DNA from: an uncultured Candidatus Melainabacteria bacterium
Lineage (GTDB): Bacteria; Cyanobacteriota; Vampirovibrionia; Gastranaerophilales; Gastranaerophilaceae
DNA: 57,538 nt
Direction of reading: 5' to 3'
Assembly (NCBI GenBank): GCA_934747325.1
Contig: CAKVGW010000003.1
Span: 1-57,538 of the forward strand
A program made the translations under genes and the position numbers. The notes below the pieces were generated by a model. That model worked only from the letters and a program-made list of their open reading frames with translations. It ran no database searches and had not been told where the DNA came from. Of this stretch, positions 33,047 through 41,475 are shown in pieces; the stretch's first letter is position 1, and the number at the start of each line of letters is the position of its first letter.

Positions 33047-33915
33047 TATTTAACCCTTCTCAATTTTTCAATAATCGGTAATTCTCTTTGATAAACCACC
33101 TTAACGCCATCACCTAACAATTCGGGAACTTGTCTGATATCACGCACCATGTGGTAAAGACCTGCCATTTCCAAACTTGCGGCTTGATCTGAGCCCCAAT
33201 TTGTTCTATCTACCGTAATATGGCGTTCTACAGAATTTGCCCCCAATGCAGCAGCCAATATAGAAGGAGTTACTCCTCTTTCGTGTCCCGAATAACCGAT
33301 AGGGCAAGAAAATTCTTTTTTAAAAGCTTCTATTGCGCGTAAATTCGTTTCATCAGCATTTGACGGATAAGTAGAAGTGCAATGGTAAATTATTAAATTA
33401 TCTTCACCCAAAATAGAAACAGCGTGTCTTATTTCTTCCATTGAACTCATGCCGGTAGAAAGTAATATTGGCTTCCCTTTTGACTTTGTATATCTAAGTA
33501 AATTATCATCGGTTAAAGATGCTGACGCGATTTTATAACAAGGAATATCAAATTTTTCCATAAAATCTACGGACGCTTCATCCCAACAAGATGCAAACCA
33601 TAAAATGCCTTTTTTCTTGCAATATTCATCAATTTCTTTGTATTCTTTTTCTCCGAATTCTAAACCACGTTTTAAATCGCCGTTAGTGTTTCCAAAAACG
33701 CTTTTTCTTTCTTTTGCCAATTCTTCTTTTGTATAGACTACATCTACAGTTCTTTTTTGAAATTTTACCGCATCACACCCTGTAGTTACTGCTATATCAA
33801 TCATTTTTTTTGCTAAAGCAACTGAGCCGTTATGATTAATCCCTATTTCAGCAATTATAAAACAAGGGTAACCGTCACCAACAATCTTATTTGCAATTTT
33901 CACACACTTTGCCAT
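33046..33915 (-). CDS. NeuB-type nonulosonate synthase lacking the C-terminal SAF domain
   Basis: A TIM-barrel synthase that condenses a hexose derivative with phosphoenolpyruvate to make sialic-acid-like nonulosonates. It begins 'MAKCVKIANKIVGDGYPC', then 'FIIAEIGINHNGSVALAKKM' and 'AVKFQKRTVD', and 'IYHCTSTYPS', the NeuB substrate region. 'GYSGHERGVTPSILAAALG' and 'VERHITVDRT' are also conserved. I start at 33915 (AAAAGGAGAG ribosome site); an upstream in-frame start at 33987 overlaps the previous gene. At 289 residues it ends at 'EKLRRVK', where usual NeuB proteins continue into an antifreeze-like SAF domain. The SAF domain is missing. It is co-transcribed with a FliO-like gene and the HAD phosphatase. 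Confidence 0.9.
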   Translation of the reverse strand: MAKCVKIANKIVGDGYPCFIIAEIGINHNGSVALAKKMIDIAVTTGCDAVKFQKRTVDVVYTKEELAKERKSVFGNTNGDLKRGLEFGEKEYKEIDEYCKKKGILWFASCWDEASVDFMEKFDIPCYKIASASLTDDNLLRYTKSKGKPILLSTGMSSMEEIRHAVSILGEDNLIIYHCTSTYPSNADETNLRAIEAFKKEFSCPIGYSGHERGVTPSILAAALGANSVERHITVDRTNWGSDQAASLEMAGLYHMVRDIRQVPELLGDGVKVVYQRELPIIEKLRRVK

Positions 33916-33943
33916 CAGCTCTCCTTTTTGTAGACTTAAATTT

Positions 33944-34738
33944 TTAGCCCAAATATTTTTTATAAAGTGCAAACTCGTCAGGGTCAACTTTATGTTCGTT
34001 TTCTTTTTCTTCTTGCGGTTGGTTATTTTCTTCCGCTACAGTGTGGAACAATTTATCAATAATTCCATCAGGATTTTCTTCTTCTACATAAATATCAGAA
34101 ATTTCAAAGTTATCGTTTTCTTCCGTTTCGGTTTCCTCTTGCCGCGGTACTGTTTCTTCTTCAACAGCTTTTTTCGCTACAACTTTCGTAAAACCCGGAA
34201 ATTCAATTTTTGGAATCTCTATTTTCGGGATTCTGATATTAGGAATTTCAATTTTTGAATATTCGCCTTCTTCAAATTCTTCCGGAGGGAAAGCACCTAA
34301 ATCTTTTATCAAATGAATTGAATTTGTTGATGCGCCGATTAGCATTCTTTTACCATCAAGCTCAACTACATGCAAAGATTTATTATTCCCTAACGGTGTA
34401 GTCGAAATAACTGATACATGCGAATTATTACCTTCACCCATTTGTTTTTTAAGAGTGTTTAAACCTAATTTATTAAGTTTTGCGTAAATAATGCCTGTTG
34501 CATAAATTAATAAAACTACAAAAAGTAATGAAAATACTATTGAAACAAGATTTGGTTCTTGTCCGATTGATTGAGTTGTAGTTATTGCATTATCAGTAGT
34601 TGTAACAGAGGAAGCTTGCGCCGCGTTTGCTAAAGGTTCAGGCAAATCAGGCAAAATATCAAATTTTTCTGCCGCTTGTGCCGAAATAGCGCATGCCCAA
34701 CAAAATACTCCCAAAAATATGCTATAAATCTTATTCAT
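33944..34738 (-). CDS. FliO-like membrane protein
   Basis: A 264-residue inner-membrane protein. An N-terminal signal sequence ('LGVFCWACAISAQAAE') is followed by a periplasmic stretch, one transmembrane segment (about 64-85, 'VSIVFSLLFVVLLIYATGII'), and then a cytosolic FliO-like domain: 'SVISTTPLGNNKSLHVVELD' and 'GKRMLIGASTNSIHLI'. The C terminus is long and acidic, with a short repeat of 'IPKIE' units. FliO assists assembly of the FliP export channel. No other flagellar or type III secretion gene is in the window. It lies 28 bases upstream of neuB on the same strand. Confidence 0.75.
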   Translation of the reverse strand: MNKIYSIFLGVFCWACAISAQAAEKFDILPDLPEPLANAAQASSVTTTDNAITTTQSIGQEPNLVSIVFSLLFVVLLIYATGIIYAKLNKLGLNTLKKQMGEGNNSHVSVISTTPLGNNKSLHVVELDGKRMLIGASTNSIHLIKDLGAFPPEEFEEGEYSKIEIPNIRIPKIEIPKIEFPGFTKVVAKKAVEEETVPRQEETETEENDNFEISDIYVEEENPDGIIDKLFHTVAEENNQPQEEKENEHKVDPDEFALYKKYLG

Positions 34739-34826
34739 GAATAAATCCGACTTTTTTAAGGTTTTAGGCTCAAATTAAGCAGGAAAGCCCCGTTTAAAAA
34801 TATCCTTCTCCCTTATACTCCTTTTC

Positions 34827-34835
34827 TGCTATAAT
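34827..34835 (+). promoter_or_regulatory. Extended -10 promoter of the histidine-kinase operon
   Basis: TG-C-TATAAT (34827-34835) with a poor -35. The transcript would begin near 34842 and carry AGGACAAG before ATG 34871. It is the only clear promoter seen for the eight-gene run to 41474. Confidence 0.55.
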
Positions 34836-34870
34836 TGTATCATAAAATATTAAAATAGGACAAGTAGAGC

Positions 34871-36217
34871 ATGCTAATGGAAGTGTTGAGTTATTATTTT
34901 TCTGATAAAGGAAGTATGTTTATACATATTTTAAACCTTTTTGTATTGGGAATGTTAATATTTCTTTTCTTTTTTGCAAGACAAGCCGGTAAAAAATGGT
35001 TAAGGATTAATGATTATTTGGGTGTAATTACAAAAACAGTAAATTCTGTTCGTTACGGTGACTTGTCAAAAAAAGTTGAAAAAATGGAAATTCCAAGCAC
35101 AGAACCTTTGGCAGACAGTATAAACAGGATGATTGAAACTCTTTATGATAGAGAAAAAATGATTACTGAATATCAAACGGAGCTTCATCGCCAAAATAAA
35201 TTTTTAGAAGCTGTTATTAATTCACTTTCTGATGGTTTAGTAGTAATTGATGACGAACATAAAATTTTACGTGCAACGGCTAAAATTAGTGAATGGTTTA
35301 ATGTTGCAGGAAAAGATTTGCTAGGCGCCGATTTATTAGAATTTATTCAAGTTGCGAGAAATAAAAATCTTGAGAAACTGAATGAAGATGACATTTTTAT
35401 TAAAACAGATATGTCGTCTAATTTTGTTGCAAGCTGCATGGAGTTGAAGCTCGAAGATAAAAAACGCAGATTTATAGTAATTATAAAAAATGTTACAAAT
35501 CAAAGAGAATTGGAAAATCTTAAAGAGGATTTTGTTGCAACTCTAACGCATGATTTGAAAGTTCCGATTATTGCTGAAACTAACATGCTTGAATTATTTT
35601 TAAACAAAAATTTTGGACCAATTTCTGATAAACAAGAAGTTGCACTTAAAAATATGCAATCTTCTAATAAGGAACTTTTAGATTTAGTACAAATTGTTTT
35701 GGAAACATATAAGGTTAGGGATGGCTCAATAAGGCTTTACAAAGAAAATATAAAACTCAAACCTTTTATAGAAGAAGTTATAGAAGAAATGCGTCCGATT
35801 GCTGATAAAACACATAACCCGCTTAATTTTGAAACTAATCGCGATATTTGTGTATTTGCAGATAAAATACAATTAAAACGTGTTATTAAGAATTTGATAC
35901 AAAATGCGATTTCTTATGGCGAATTACATTCGCCTGTAAACATAACTATTGGTGAGATACCTAAATTTATCGTAATAAAAGTTAAAGATTTTGGTGCAGG
36001 AATTTCAAAAGAAGATATTGATAAAATTTTTAACAAATATTTCTCTGCCGCTAAAAAATTCAGAAAAATCGGAACAGGATTAGGGTTATATTTGGCTTTG
36101 CAAATAGTTAAATCTCACGGTGGAGAATTAACAGTAGAAAGCGAAGAAGGCGAATACACTGAATTTACGATTAAATTACCGGCTGTCATTAATACTAACT
36201 TGCACTACGGAGAGTAA
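34871..36217 (+). CDS. Membrane sensor histidine kinase with PAS domain
   Basis: A 448-residue two-component sensor. A single transmembrane segment (about 17-37) is followed by a HAMP-like stretch (about 45-95) and a PAS domain (about 108-205, 'AVINSLSDGLVVIDDEHKIL'). The dimerisation/phosphotransfer domain has 'VATLTHDLKVPI', with phosphoacceptor His227. The ATP-binding domain has the N box 'NLIQNAISYG', G1 'VKDFGAGI' and G2 'GTGLGLYLALQIVKSHGG'. There is almost no periplasmic domain, so the signal is probably intracellular or membrane-derived. A stand-alone receiver (37116) lies three genes downstream in the same run and is the likely partner. Confidence 0.93.
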   Translation: MLMEVLSYYFSDKGSMFIHILNLFVLGMLIFLFFFARQAGKKWLRINDYLGVITKTVNSVRYGDLSKKVEKMEIPSTEPLADSINRMIETLYDREKMITEYQTELHRQNKFLEAVINSLSDGLVVIDDEHKILRATAKISEWFNVAGKDLLGADLLEFIQVARNKNLEKLNEDDIFIKTDMSSNFVASCMELKLEDKKRRFIVIIKNVTNQRELENLKEDFVATLTHDLKVPIIAETNMLELFLNKNFGPISDKQEVALKNMQSSNKELLDLVQIVLETYKVRDGSIRLYKENIKLKPFIEEVIEEMRPIADKTHNPLNFETNRDICVFADKIQLKRVIKNLIQNAISYGELHSPVNITIGEIPKFIVIKVKDFGAGISKEDIDKIFNKYFSAAKKFRKIGTGLGLYLALQIVKSHGGELTVESEEGEYTEFTIKLPAVINTNLHYGE

Positions 36218-36219
36218 TT

Positions 36220-36765
36220 ATGATTCTTTATGATACAAAATTCTTACAGCTTAAAAGTACCCCTTCTAAATCAGGCAAAGATTGGGTTTACGCACACAGA
36301 CCAAACGCAAAAGATGTGGTCGTGATTTTACCGATTATAAATAATGAAAAGATTTTATTCTTAAAAGAACAACGTCCGCCTCTTGTTGCAGAAGGGATTG
36401 CAAAATATTCTATTGCATTGCCTGCCGGACTTGTCGGCGATGAAAGAATCGGAGAAACAGTAGAAGACGCCATTAAAGCAGAACTTTTGGAAGAAGCAGG
36501 ACTTGTTGCCGATAAAATTGAAATAAAATCGCATAAAGTTGCAAGCTCTCCGGGGTGTGTTTCAGAAACCGTTACACTTGCAATTGCTTATATAAATGAA
36601 TATAATGTAGTTTCAAAGCCTGTAAGTGATGGTGGAGTAATTATAGACAGAATTTTGGTTGATAAAAAAGATGTTTACAAATGGTTAAGAGCGCAGGAAG
36701 CTGATGGTTTTGCGCTAACAGCATCAACGTTAGCGTGTTTATTTTATTTGAATGAGGAGAAATAA
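36220..36765 (+). CDS. Nudix hydrolase, ADP-ribose pyrophosphatase-like
   Basis: A 181-residue Nudix protein similar to ADP-ribose pyrophosphatases. The Nudix box spans 73-95: Gly73, Glu79, then 'AELLEEAGL'. The usual Arg at position 87 of the REUxEExGU core is Ala here, while the metal-binding Glu88, Glu91 and Glu92 remain. 'EQRPPLVAEGIAKYSIALPA' matches the substrate-side loop of ADP-ribose hydrolases. It starts two bases after the kinase gene and lies three bases before aroH. Confidence 0.88.
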   Translation: MILYDTKFLQLKSTPSKSGKDWVYAHRPNAKDVVVILPIINNEKILFLKEQRPPLVAEGIAKYSIALPAGLVGDERIGETVEDAIKAELLEEAGLVADKIEIKSHKVASSPGCVSETVTLAIAYINEYNVVSKPVSDGGVIIDRILVDKKDVYKWLRAQEADGFALTASTLACLFYLNEEK

Positions 36766-36768
36766 TTT

Positions 36769-37119
36769 ATGATATCAAAAGGTATAAGAGGTGCAATTAC
36801 TGTTGATGAAAACAGTCCTGAAGCAATCGGTGCTGCTACAATTAAATTGCTTAAAGAAATACTAAATAGAAATAAAATCGAAACAGACATGATATCACAT
36901 GTGATATTTACTCTTACAAATGATTTAAACGCTGATTTTCCTGCAAAATACGCCAGAATAAATCTAAAATGGAAAGATGTTCCGATGATGTGTTTTCATG
37001 AACTTGATGTTCCAAATTCTTTAGAGAAATGCTTGAGGGTTTTAATAGTTGTGAATTGTGGTGATTCATTTGTTCCTGAATTTGCTTATTTAGATGGTGC
37101 GGAAGTTTTAAGAAAATGA
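36769..37119 (+). CDS. aroH: Chorismate mutase, AroH type
   Basis: Converts chorismate to prephenate for phenylalanine and tyrosine synthesis. At 116 residues it is the trimeric AroH fold. It starts 'MISKGIRGAITVDENSPEAI', with Arg7 as the substrate-binding arginine. 'FTLTNDLNADFPAKYARI', 'VPMMCFHELDVP' (with the catalytic-side Glu) and 'KCLRVLIVVN' (Arg90) complete the pattern. No other aromatic amino acid gene is in the window. Its stop overlaps the receiver gene start (ATGA). Confidence 0.94.
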   Translation: MISKGIRGAITVDENSPEAIGAATIKLLKEILNRNKIETDMISHVIFTLTNDLNADFPAKYARINLKWKDVPMMCFHELDVPNSLEKCLRVLIVVNCGDSFVPEFAYLDGAEVLRK

Positions 37120-37496
37120 AAAATATTTTAATAGTTGATGATGTAAAAGGTTGGCGAGATTTTAATACGAATGTTATGTTTGAACTTTTTGGGCAGGATA
37201 TCAATATTGATACAGCGGAAAGTGCAACAAAAGCTTATGATTACTTGTTACAAAATAAACCTTACGATATAATTTTAACAGATTTACAAATGGAAGAAAA
37301 TTATGCGCCAAAATATGCAGGAGAATGGCTTGTAGAACAAATTAAAACATTCAATATTTATAGCAATACGAAAATTGTAATGATTTCAGCTGCTTACAAT
37401 GTTCGCCATATTGCAGATAATTTGGACATAGAATGTATTCCAAAATCAACGGCATTGAAATGTTTTTCAGCTTATGAAGAAATCTTAAAATCGTAG
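37116..37496 (+). CDS. Stand-alone response-regulator receiver (CheY-like)
   Basis: A 126-residue single receiver domain with no output domain. The acidic pocket is Asp8-Asp9 ('NILIVDDVKGW'), the phosphoacceptor Asp56 ('IILTDLQME') and the conserved Lys110 ('CIPKS'); the switch Ser is at 91 in 'MISAAY'. The loop after Asp56 is longer than usual ('EENYAPKYAGE'). It overlaps aroH by four bases and is probably phosphorylated by the histidine kinase at 34871. Without a DNA-binding domain it must act by protein contact or as a phosphate relay. Confidence 0.9.
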   Translation: MKNILIVDDVKGWRDFNTNVMFELFGQDINIDTAESATKAYDYLLQNKPYDIILTDLQMEENYAPKYAGEWLVEQIKTFNIYSNTKIVMISAAYNVRHIADNLDIECIPKSTALKCFSAYEEILKS

Positions 37497-37506
37497 AAAG
37501 GAAAAA

Positions 37507-38544
37507 ATGATTCATTATTTTTTAGGTTCGTATATAGTAACAATTTTAGGTATAATTTGCGCTTATTTGTGGGGTGAACACGTTCATAACGGTACAGGTT
37601 TAATGTGCGTGTTTATTGCATTAGTACTTGCTATTCTTGAAATCAGTTTATCATTCGATAACGCAGTTGTGAATGCAATGAAACTGGAAAATATGTCAGA
37701 GAAATGGCGTCATAGATTTATCACTTGGGGTATCTTGATTGCTGTTTTTGGAATGCGTTTTTTATTCCCACTTTTAGTTGTTGCAATATTTGCAAAATTA
37801 AATATATTATCGGTTTTAAATATGGCGTTGAATGATGTTCATGAATATGCACATTATTTAGAATTAACACATGCGCCAATTGTTACATTTGGCGGTGCTT
37901 TTTTGCTTATGCTGTTTATGGACTATTTTACAGAAAAAAACAAGGAAGTACATTGGATTAAGCCACTTGAAGATAAACTCCAAAAACTTTCAAAAGTCAG
38001 AGGAATTTGTACTGCGGTAACATTAGTAGCACTTGGTTTATTAATGTTTGAGATTCCTGCTGAAATCAGACAAAGTGTTTTAACCTCCGGCATTTCAGGT
38101 ATAATTACATACCTTGTAATTGACGGGGTTGCGGAATGGTTGGAAAAAAGACAGGAAGAACGTGCTAAATTGTGCGCTGATACAATTAAATGTTCCGGAC
38201 TTGTAGGTTTTTTATATTTGGAACTTATAGACGCTTCCTTCTCTCTTGATGGCGTTTTAGGCGCATTTGCATTAAGTCAGGATATTTTAATTATTACAAT
38301 AGGCTTGTTCATTGGTGCTATGTTTGTACGTTCGTTAACTATAATGCTTGTAGAAAAGAAAACTCTAGATCAATATTTATATCTTGAACACGGTGCGCAT
38401 TGGGCAATTGGAACGCTTGCTATATTAATGTTTGTATCAACTTTCCATGAAGTTCCTGAAGTTGTAACCGGACTTTTAGGATTGATATTTATTTTATCAG
38501 CATTTATTTCATCAATAATTCATAACAAAAAGGCTAAAAGATAG
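37507..38544 (+). CDS. DUF475 / TerC-superfamily integral membrane protein
   Basis: A 345-residue inner-membrane protein with about nine hydrophobic segments. The TerC/DUF475 signature occurs twice: 'LEISLSFDNAVVNAMKL' (about 46-62) and 'LIDASFSLDGVLGAFALS' (about 240-258). Each carries the Asp that could bind a metal in the membrane. Characterised TerC relatives move or load manganese or confer tellurite resistance, so divalent metal export is the working hypothesis. It starts ten bases after the receiver gene and ends one base before the tRNA nucleotidyltransferase gene. Confidence 0.88.
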   Translation: MIHYFLGSYIVTILGIICAYLWGEHVHNGTGLMCVFIALVLAILEISLSFDNAVVNAMKLENMSEKWRHRFITWGILIAVFGMRFLFPLLVVAIFAKLNILSVLNMALNDVHEYAHYLELTHAPIVTFGGAFLLMLFMDYFTEKNKEVHWIKPLEDKLQKLSKVRGICTAVTLVALGLLMFEIPAEIRQSVLTSGISGIITYLVIDGVAEWLEKRQEERAKLCADTIKCSGLVGFLYLELIDASFSLDGVLGAFALSQDILIITIGLFIGAMFVRSLTIMLVEKKTLDQYLYLEHGAHWAIGTLAILMFVSTFHEVPEVVTGLLGLIFILSAFISSIIHNKKAKR

Positions 38545-38545
38545 A

Positions 38546-39412
38546 ATGCTTAAAGATAAGAATTTATACTGCGTTGGCGGATATATAAGAGATGAAATTT
38601 TAGGCATTAAAAATTTTGATATAGATTATTGTTATCAAGGTAATGCTATAGAATTTGCAAAAAATAATTTTCAAGTAATAAAAGAAAATCCTTCTTTTGG
38701 TACGGTAAAAGCTTTTGTTGAGAATATAGGTGAAGTAGATATTGCGTCTACGCGTGAAGAACGATATCCGAGAAAAGGACACCTGCCCGAGGTTTTTAAT
38801 ATTGGCTGCTCATTAGAAGAAGATTTAAAAAGACGTGATTTTACGGTAAATACGCTTGCTCGTTGCACAAATGATACTGATAAAATTATTGATTTTTATG
38901 ATGGACAAGGCGATATAGAAAAGAAATTACTTAGAATATTACACAAAAATAGCTTTATTGATGATCCTTCAAGAATCATAAGAGGGTTGAAATTTAGTGT
39001 TAGATTCGGTTTTAAATTGGATGATTTAACTCAAAATTTGCAAGAAGAATATTTGAATAACATAAATTATGATGTAAGTTATCATAGGTTAAAAAAAGAA
39101 CTTATTGAAACTTTTAGCTTGAATAAACAAAAGGCGTTTGATTTATTTTTAGAACAAGGTATTTACAAACTTTTAGGTGAAAATCAACAGCTCCCTGATA
39201 TAAGAATTTCAATCGAGAATTTAATCAATGAAAATCCTTGTAAACATGTATGGATGGTGTATTTAGGTCTATTTGATTTGTCCAAATTTGAACTTACACG
39301 ACAAGAAAAACGTATTATAGAGTGGGCAGAGCGTTTAAGAAAAGAAAAACCTACAAATAATACTCCGCTAGAAAGTATATTGCTTAACAAATTGTATTTT
39401 TCAGCCATCTAG
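38546..39412 (+). CDS. CCA tRNA nucleotidyltransferase / poly(A) polymerase family protein, short form
   Basis: A 288-residue class II nucleotidyltransferase that adds or repairs tRNA 3' CCA (or a tail). The head has 'YCVGGYIRDEILG' and the catalytic 'NFDIDY' (DxD). 'EVDIASTREERYPRKG' carries the third acidic residue. 'LKRRDFTVNTLA' and 'DDPSRIIRGLKFSVRFGF' are the neck motifs. The C-terminal HD domain and long tail found in larger forms are absent. tRNA-Cys in this window lacks an encoded CCA, so such an enzyme is needed. It starts one base after DUF475. Confidence 0.9.
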   Translation: MLKDKNLYCVGGYIRDEILGIKNFDIDYCYQGNAIEFAKNNFQVIKENPSFGTVKAFVENIGEVDIASTREERYPRKGHLPEVFNIGCSLEEDLKRRDFTVNTLARCTNDTDKIIDFYDGQGDIEKKLLRILHKNSFIDDPSRIIRGLKFSVRFGFKLDDLTQNLQEEYLNNINYDVSYHRLKKELIETFSLNKQKAFDLFLEQGIYKLLGENQQLPDIRISIENLINENPCKHVWMVYLGLFDLSKFELTRQEKRIIEWAERLRKEKPTNNTPLESILLNKLYFSAI

Positions 39413-39442
39413 TGTATCATATATTTTATAGGGAGAGATTAG

Positions 39443-40162
39443 ATGGAATCGTTATTTAATTTAGAATTTGTTATAAGATTATTAATTGCACTTGTTTTAG
39501 GTTTCAGTTTAGGCTTAGAACGTGAGCTTACAAATAAATATGCAGGTTTAAGAACACATATTTTGGTTGCTTTAGGTGCTTGTATTTTTACAATAATTTC
39601 AATTTACGGCTTCCCGACTTTTGCAAGCGGTGACAATGTAAATTTAACTCAAGCAACAGGTATTAGAGATACTTCACGTGTAGCGGCGCAAATTGTAACA
39701 GGGATTGGTTTTATCGGTGCCGGCACGGTGCTTAGAAACGGACCGATGGTATTCGGATTAACAACTGCTGCTACTTTGTGGATTGCAGCAAGTATCGGTA
39801 TGGCTTGTGGTGCTGGCATGTATGGTATAGCAATATTTGCGACAGTTTTAAGTGTTGCGGTTTTAACTCTTATCAGAATATTTGAAAAACAATTTTTGCC
39901 ATCAAGCTCAAAACAGTCAAAACGTTGTAGACTGATTATTTATTGCGCGGGAGAAGATGTTAAGAAGATTCATGATTATCTATCATCAAAAGTTGAAGGT
40001 ATGTTTGATTTCACTTCTAAAAAATTGGCAGAAAATCCTGCAAAATCAAAAATTTCTTCTACATTCGAAGTAAGTCATAAAAAAGTAACAAAAGAACTTT
40101 ATGATAAATTGAATATTTTAGCAGATTTAGATTCTATAACATTGCAGGAATTGAATGATTAG
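39443..40162 (+). CDS. MgtC/SapB family membrane protein
   Basis: A 239-residue inner-membrane protein with four or five N-terminal hydrophobic segments and a C-terminal ACT-like soluble part. The family pattern is 'RLLIALVLGFSLGLERELT', 'AGLRTHILVALGACIFTI', 'RVAAQIVTGIGFIGAGTVLR' and 'GLTTAATLWIAASIGMACGA'. MgtC proteins modulate magnesium homeostasis and, in pathogens, ATP synthase. A good ribosome site (GGGAGAG) lies before the ATG; the next gene overlaps it by eight bases. Confidence 0.94.
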   Translation: MESLFNLEFVIRLLIALVLGFSLGLERELTNKYAGLRTHILVALGACIFTIISIYGFPTFASGDNVNLTQATGIRDTSRVAAQIVTGIGFIGAGTVLRNGPMVFGLTTAATLWIAASIGMACGAGMYGIAIFATVLSVAVLTLIRIFEKQFLPSSSKQSKRCRLIIYCAGEDVKKIHDYLSSKVEGMFDFTSKKLAENPAKSKISSTFEVSHKKVTKELYDKLNILADLDSITLQELND

Positions 40163-41474
40163 AAGAAGCGGAAAGAAAAAAAATAAATTCAAAAAATCAA
40201 AACAACAAATTATTGTTGAATACCTAAGAACGATTGCAGTATCATTTGCGTTCGCTCTTTTCGTGACAATTTTGCTTTCATTCCATGCCAGAAGCGAAAT
40301 GATAAAGAATCTTTATGTAGATGCTGAAGAACAGCAAACGATAGATGAAACTATTGCAAGACAAGTCGTTACACAATCGGATTTAACTAGAAATTTGAGA
40401 AGTAAAAAATATGCTGTTTGCATGCATGTAGGAAAATTATACGAAACTGCACATGATTTTTATAATGCACAAATTGCGTATGAATTTGCAGTAGAAAAAG
40501 CACAAAATGGGAATTATTATGCTTATTATAAATTAGTATCAGCTTTAATTGCCCAAAATAAATTAGGTGAAGCAAAAGACATTATTAATTCAGTAAGAGA
40601 TATTCAAAATAAGAGCTTGATAAAATTTAAATCAAGAGCCTATATTGAAATGGGCGATAAATACTATTCTCAAGGCAAATTTTTAAGTTCTGCAAAAAGT
40701 TATGAACAAGCAAAATATTATTATGATAAATTTGCTAAAAAGGATAAAGTTGTTGACGACTCAATAAAGACAAGAATAGTAAACGCTTATATAGAAACCG
40801 CTAACGTGATGGTGAAAAACGGACAGAATTCTGATGCAGTAAGATTTTTGAAAAAGGCGGAAAAATATGCACCTAAGAATTTTGAAATAAGATACAAATT
40901 AGCAATAGTTTATTCTGATTTAGATCCTATTAAATCTGTTGATTATTTTGAAAAATTGTTAGAAGAACAACCTCAGAATATTGACTATGGCGTTTATACA
41001 AAAGCATTAATGAAGGCGTCTACGATTGCTGAACTTCAAGGCGATAAAACAAAAGCAAAATATCTAAGATACAAAATTCACTCAGTTGATTTGTTTGTTG
41101 ATAGAAAAGTTGTCTATAAAAACGATGTTGACGTTATTTTGGATTCATTTAAAGTAAGAAAATTCTTATTCAGATATCAACTGAAAGCTAAATATAAAAT
41201 AAGAAACAATTCTTCTTCTAATATTAAAAGTTTATCTGCAGATTTTGTCTTAAGAAAAAAGGACAAAGTTCGCGATATTGCTGTTAAAAATTTTGCAAAC
41301 AAAGAACGACCTTTAAGAGCGGGTGCTGAAACAAATGTTGAACTAATAAAACTGGGTAAAAAGATTTTTACTAAAAAAGAATTAAATGAATATGTCATAG
41401 ATATTTATTTGTATAAGGATGAAAAGTATAAAACTTTAATTAGCACTGAAACTCTTGCAGAGCTTAGAAAATAA
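40155..41474 (+). CDS. Membrane-anchored TPR protein with C-terminal beta domain
   Basis: A 439-residue protein. A very basic N terminus ('RRSGKKKNKFKKSKQQ') precedes one transmembrane segment (about 24-46), so the main part lies in the periplasm. Residues about 75-310 are TPR-like helix pairs: 'GKLYETAHDFYNAQIAYEFA', 'MGDKYYSQGKFLSSAKSYEQ' and 'DAVRFLKKAEKYAPKNFEI'. The last 110 residues are beta-rich with 'YQLKAKYKIRNNSSSNIKSL', similar to FxLYD-type domains. It is the last gene of the run from 34871; the ABC1-kinase gene converges on it with one base between. Confidence 0.78.
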   Translation: MIRRSGKKKNKFKKSKQQIIVEYLRTIAVSFAFALFVTILLSFHARSEMIKNLYVDAEEQQTIDETIARQVVTQSDLTRNLRSKKYAVCMHVGKLYETAHDFYNAQIAYEFAVEKAQNGNYYAYYKLVSALIAQNKLGEAKDIINSVRDIQNKSLIKFKSRAYIEMGDKYYSQGKFLSSAKSYEQAKYYYDKFAKKDKVVDDSIKTRIVNAYIETANVMVKNGQNSDAVRFLKKAEKYAPKNFEIRYKLAIVYSDLDPIKSVDYFEKLLEEQPQNIDYGVYTKALMKASTIAELQGDKTKAKYLRYKIHSVDLFVDRKVVYKNDVDVILDSFKVRKFLFRYQLKAKYKIRNNSSSNIKSLSADFVLRKKDKVRDIAVKNFANKERPLRAGAETNVELIKLGKKIFTKKELNEYVIDIYLYKDEKYKTLISTETLAELRK

Positions 41475-41475
41475 T

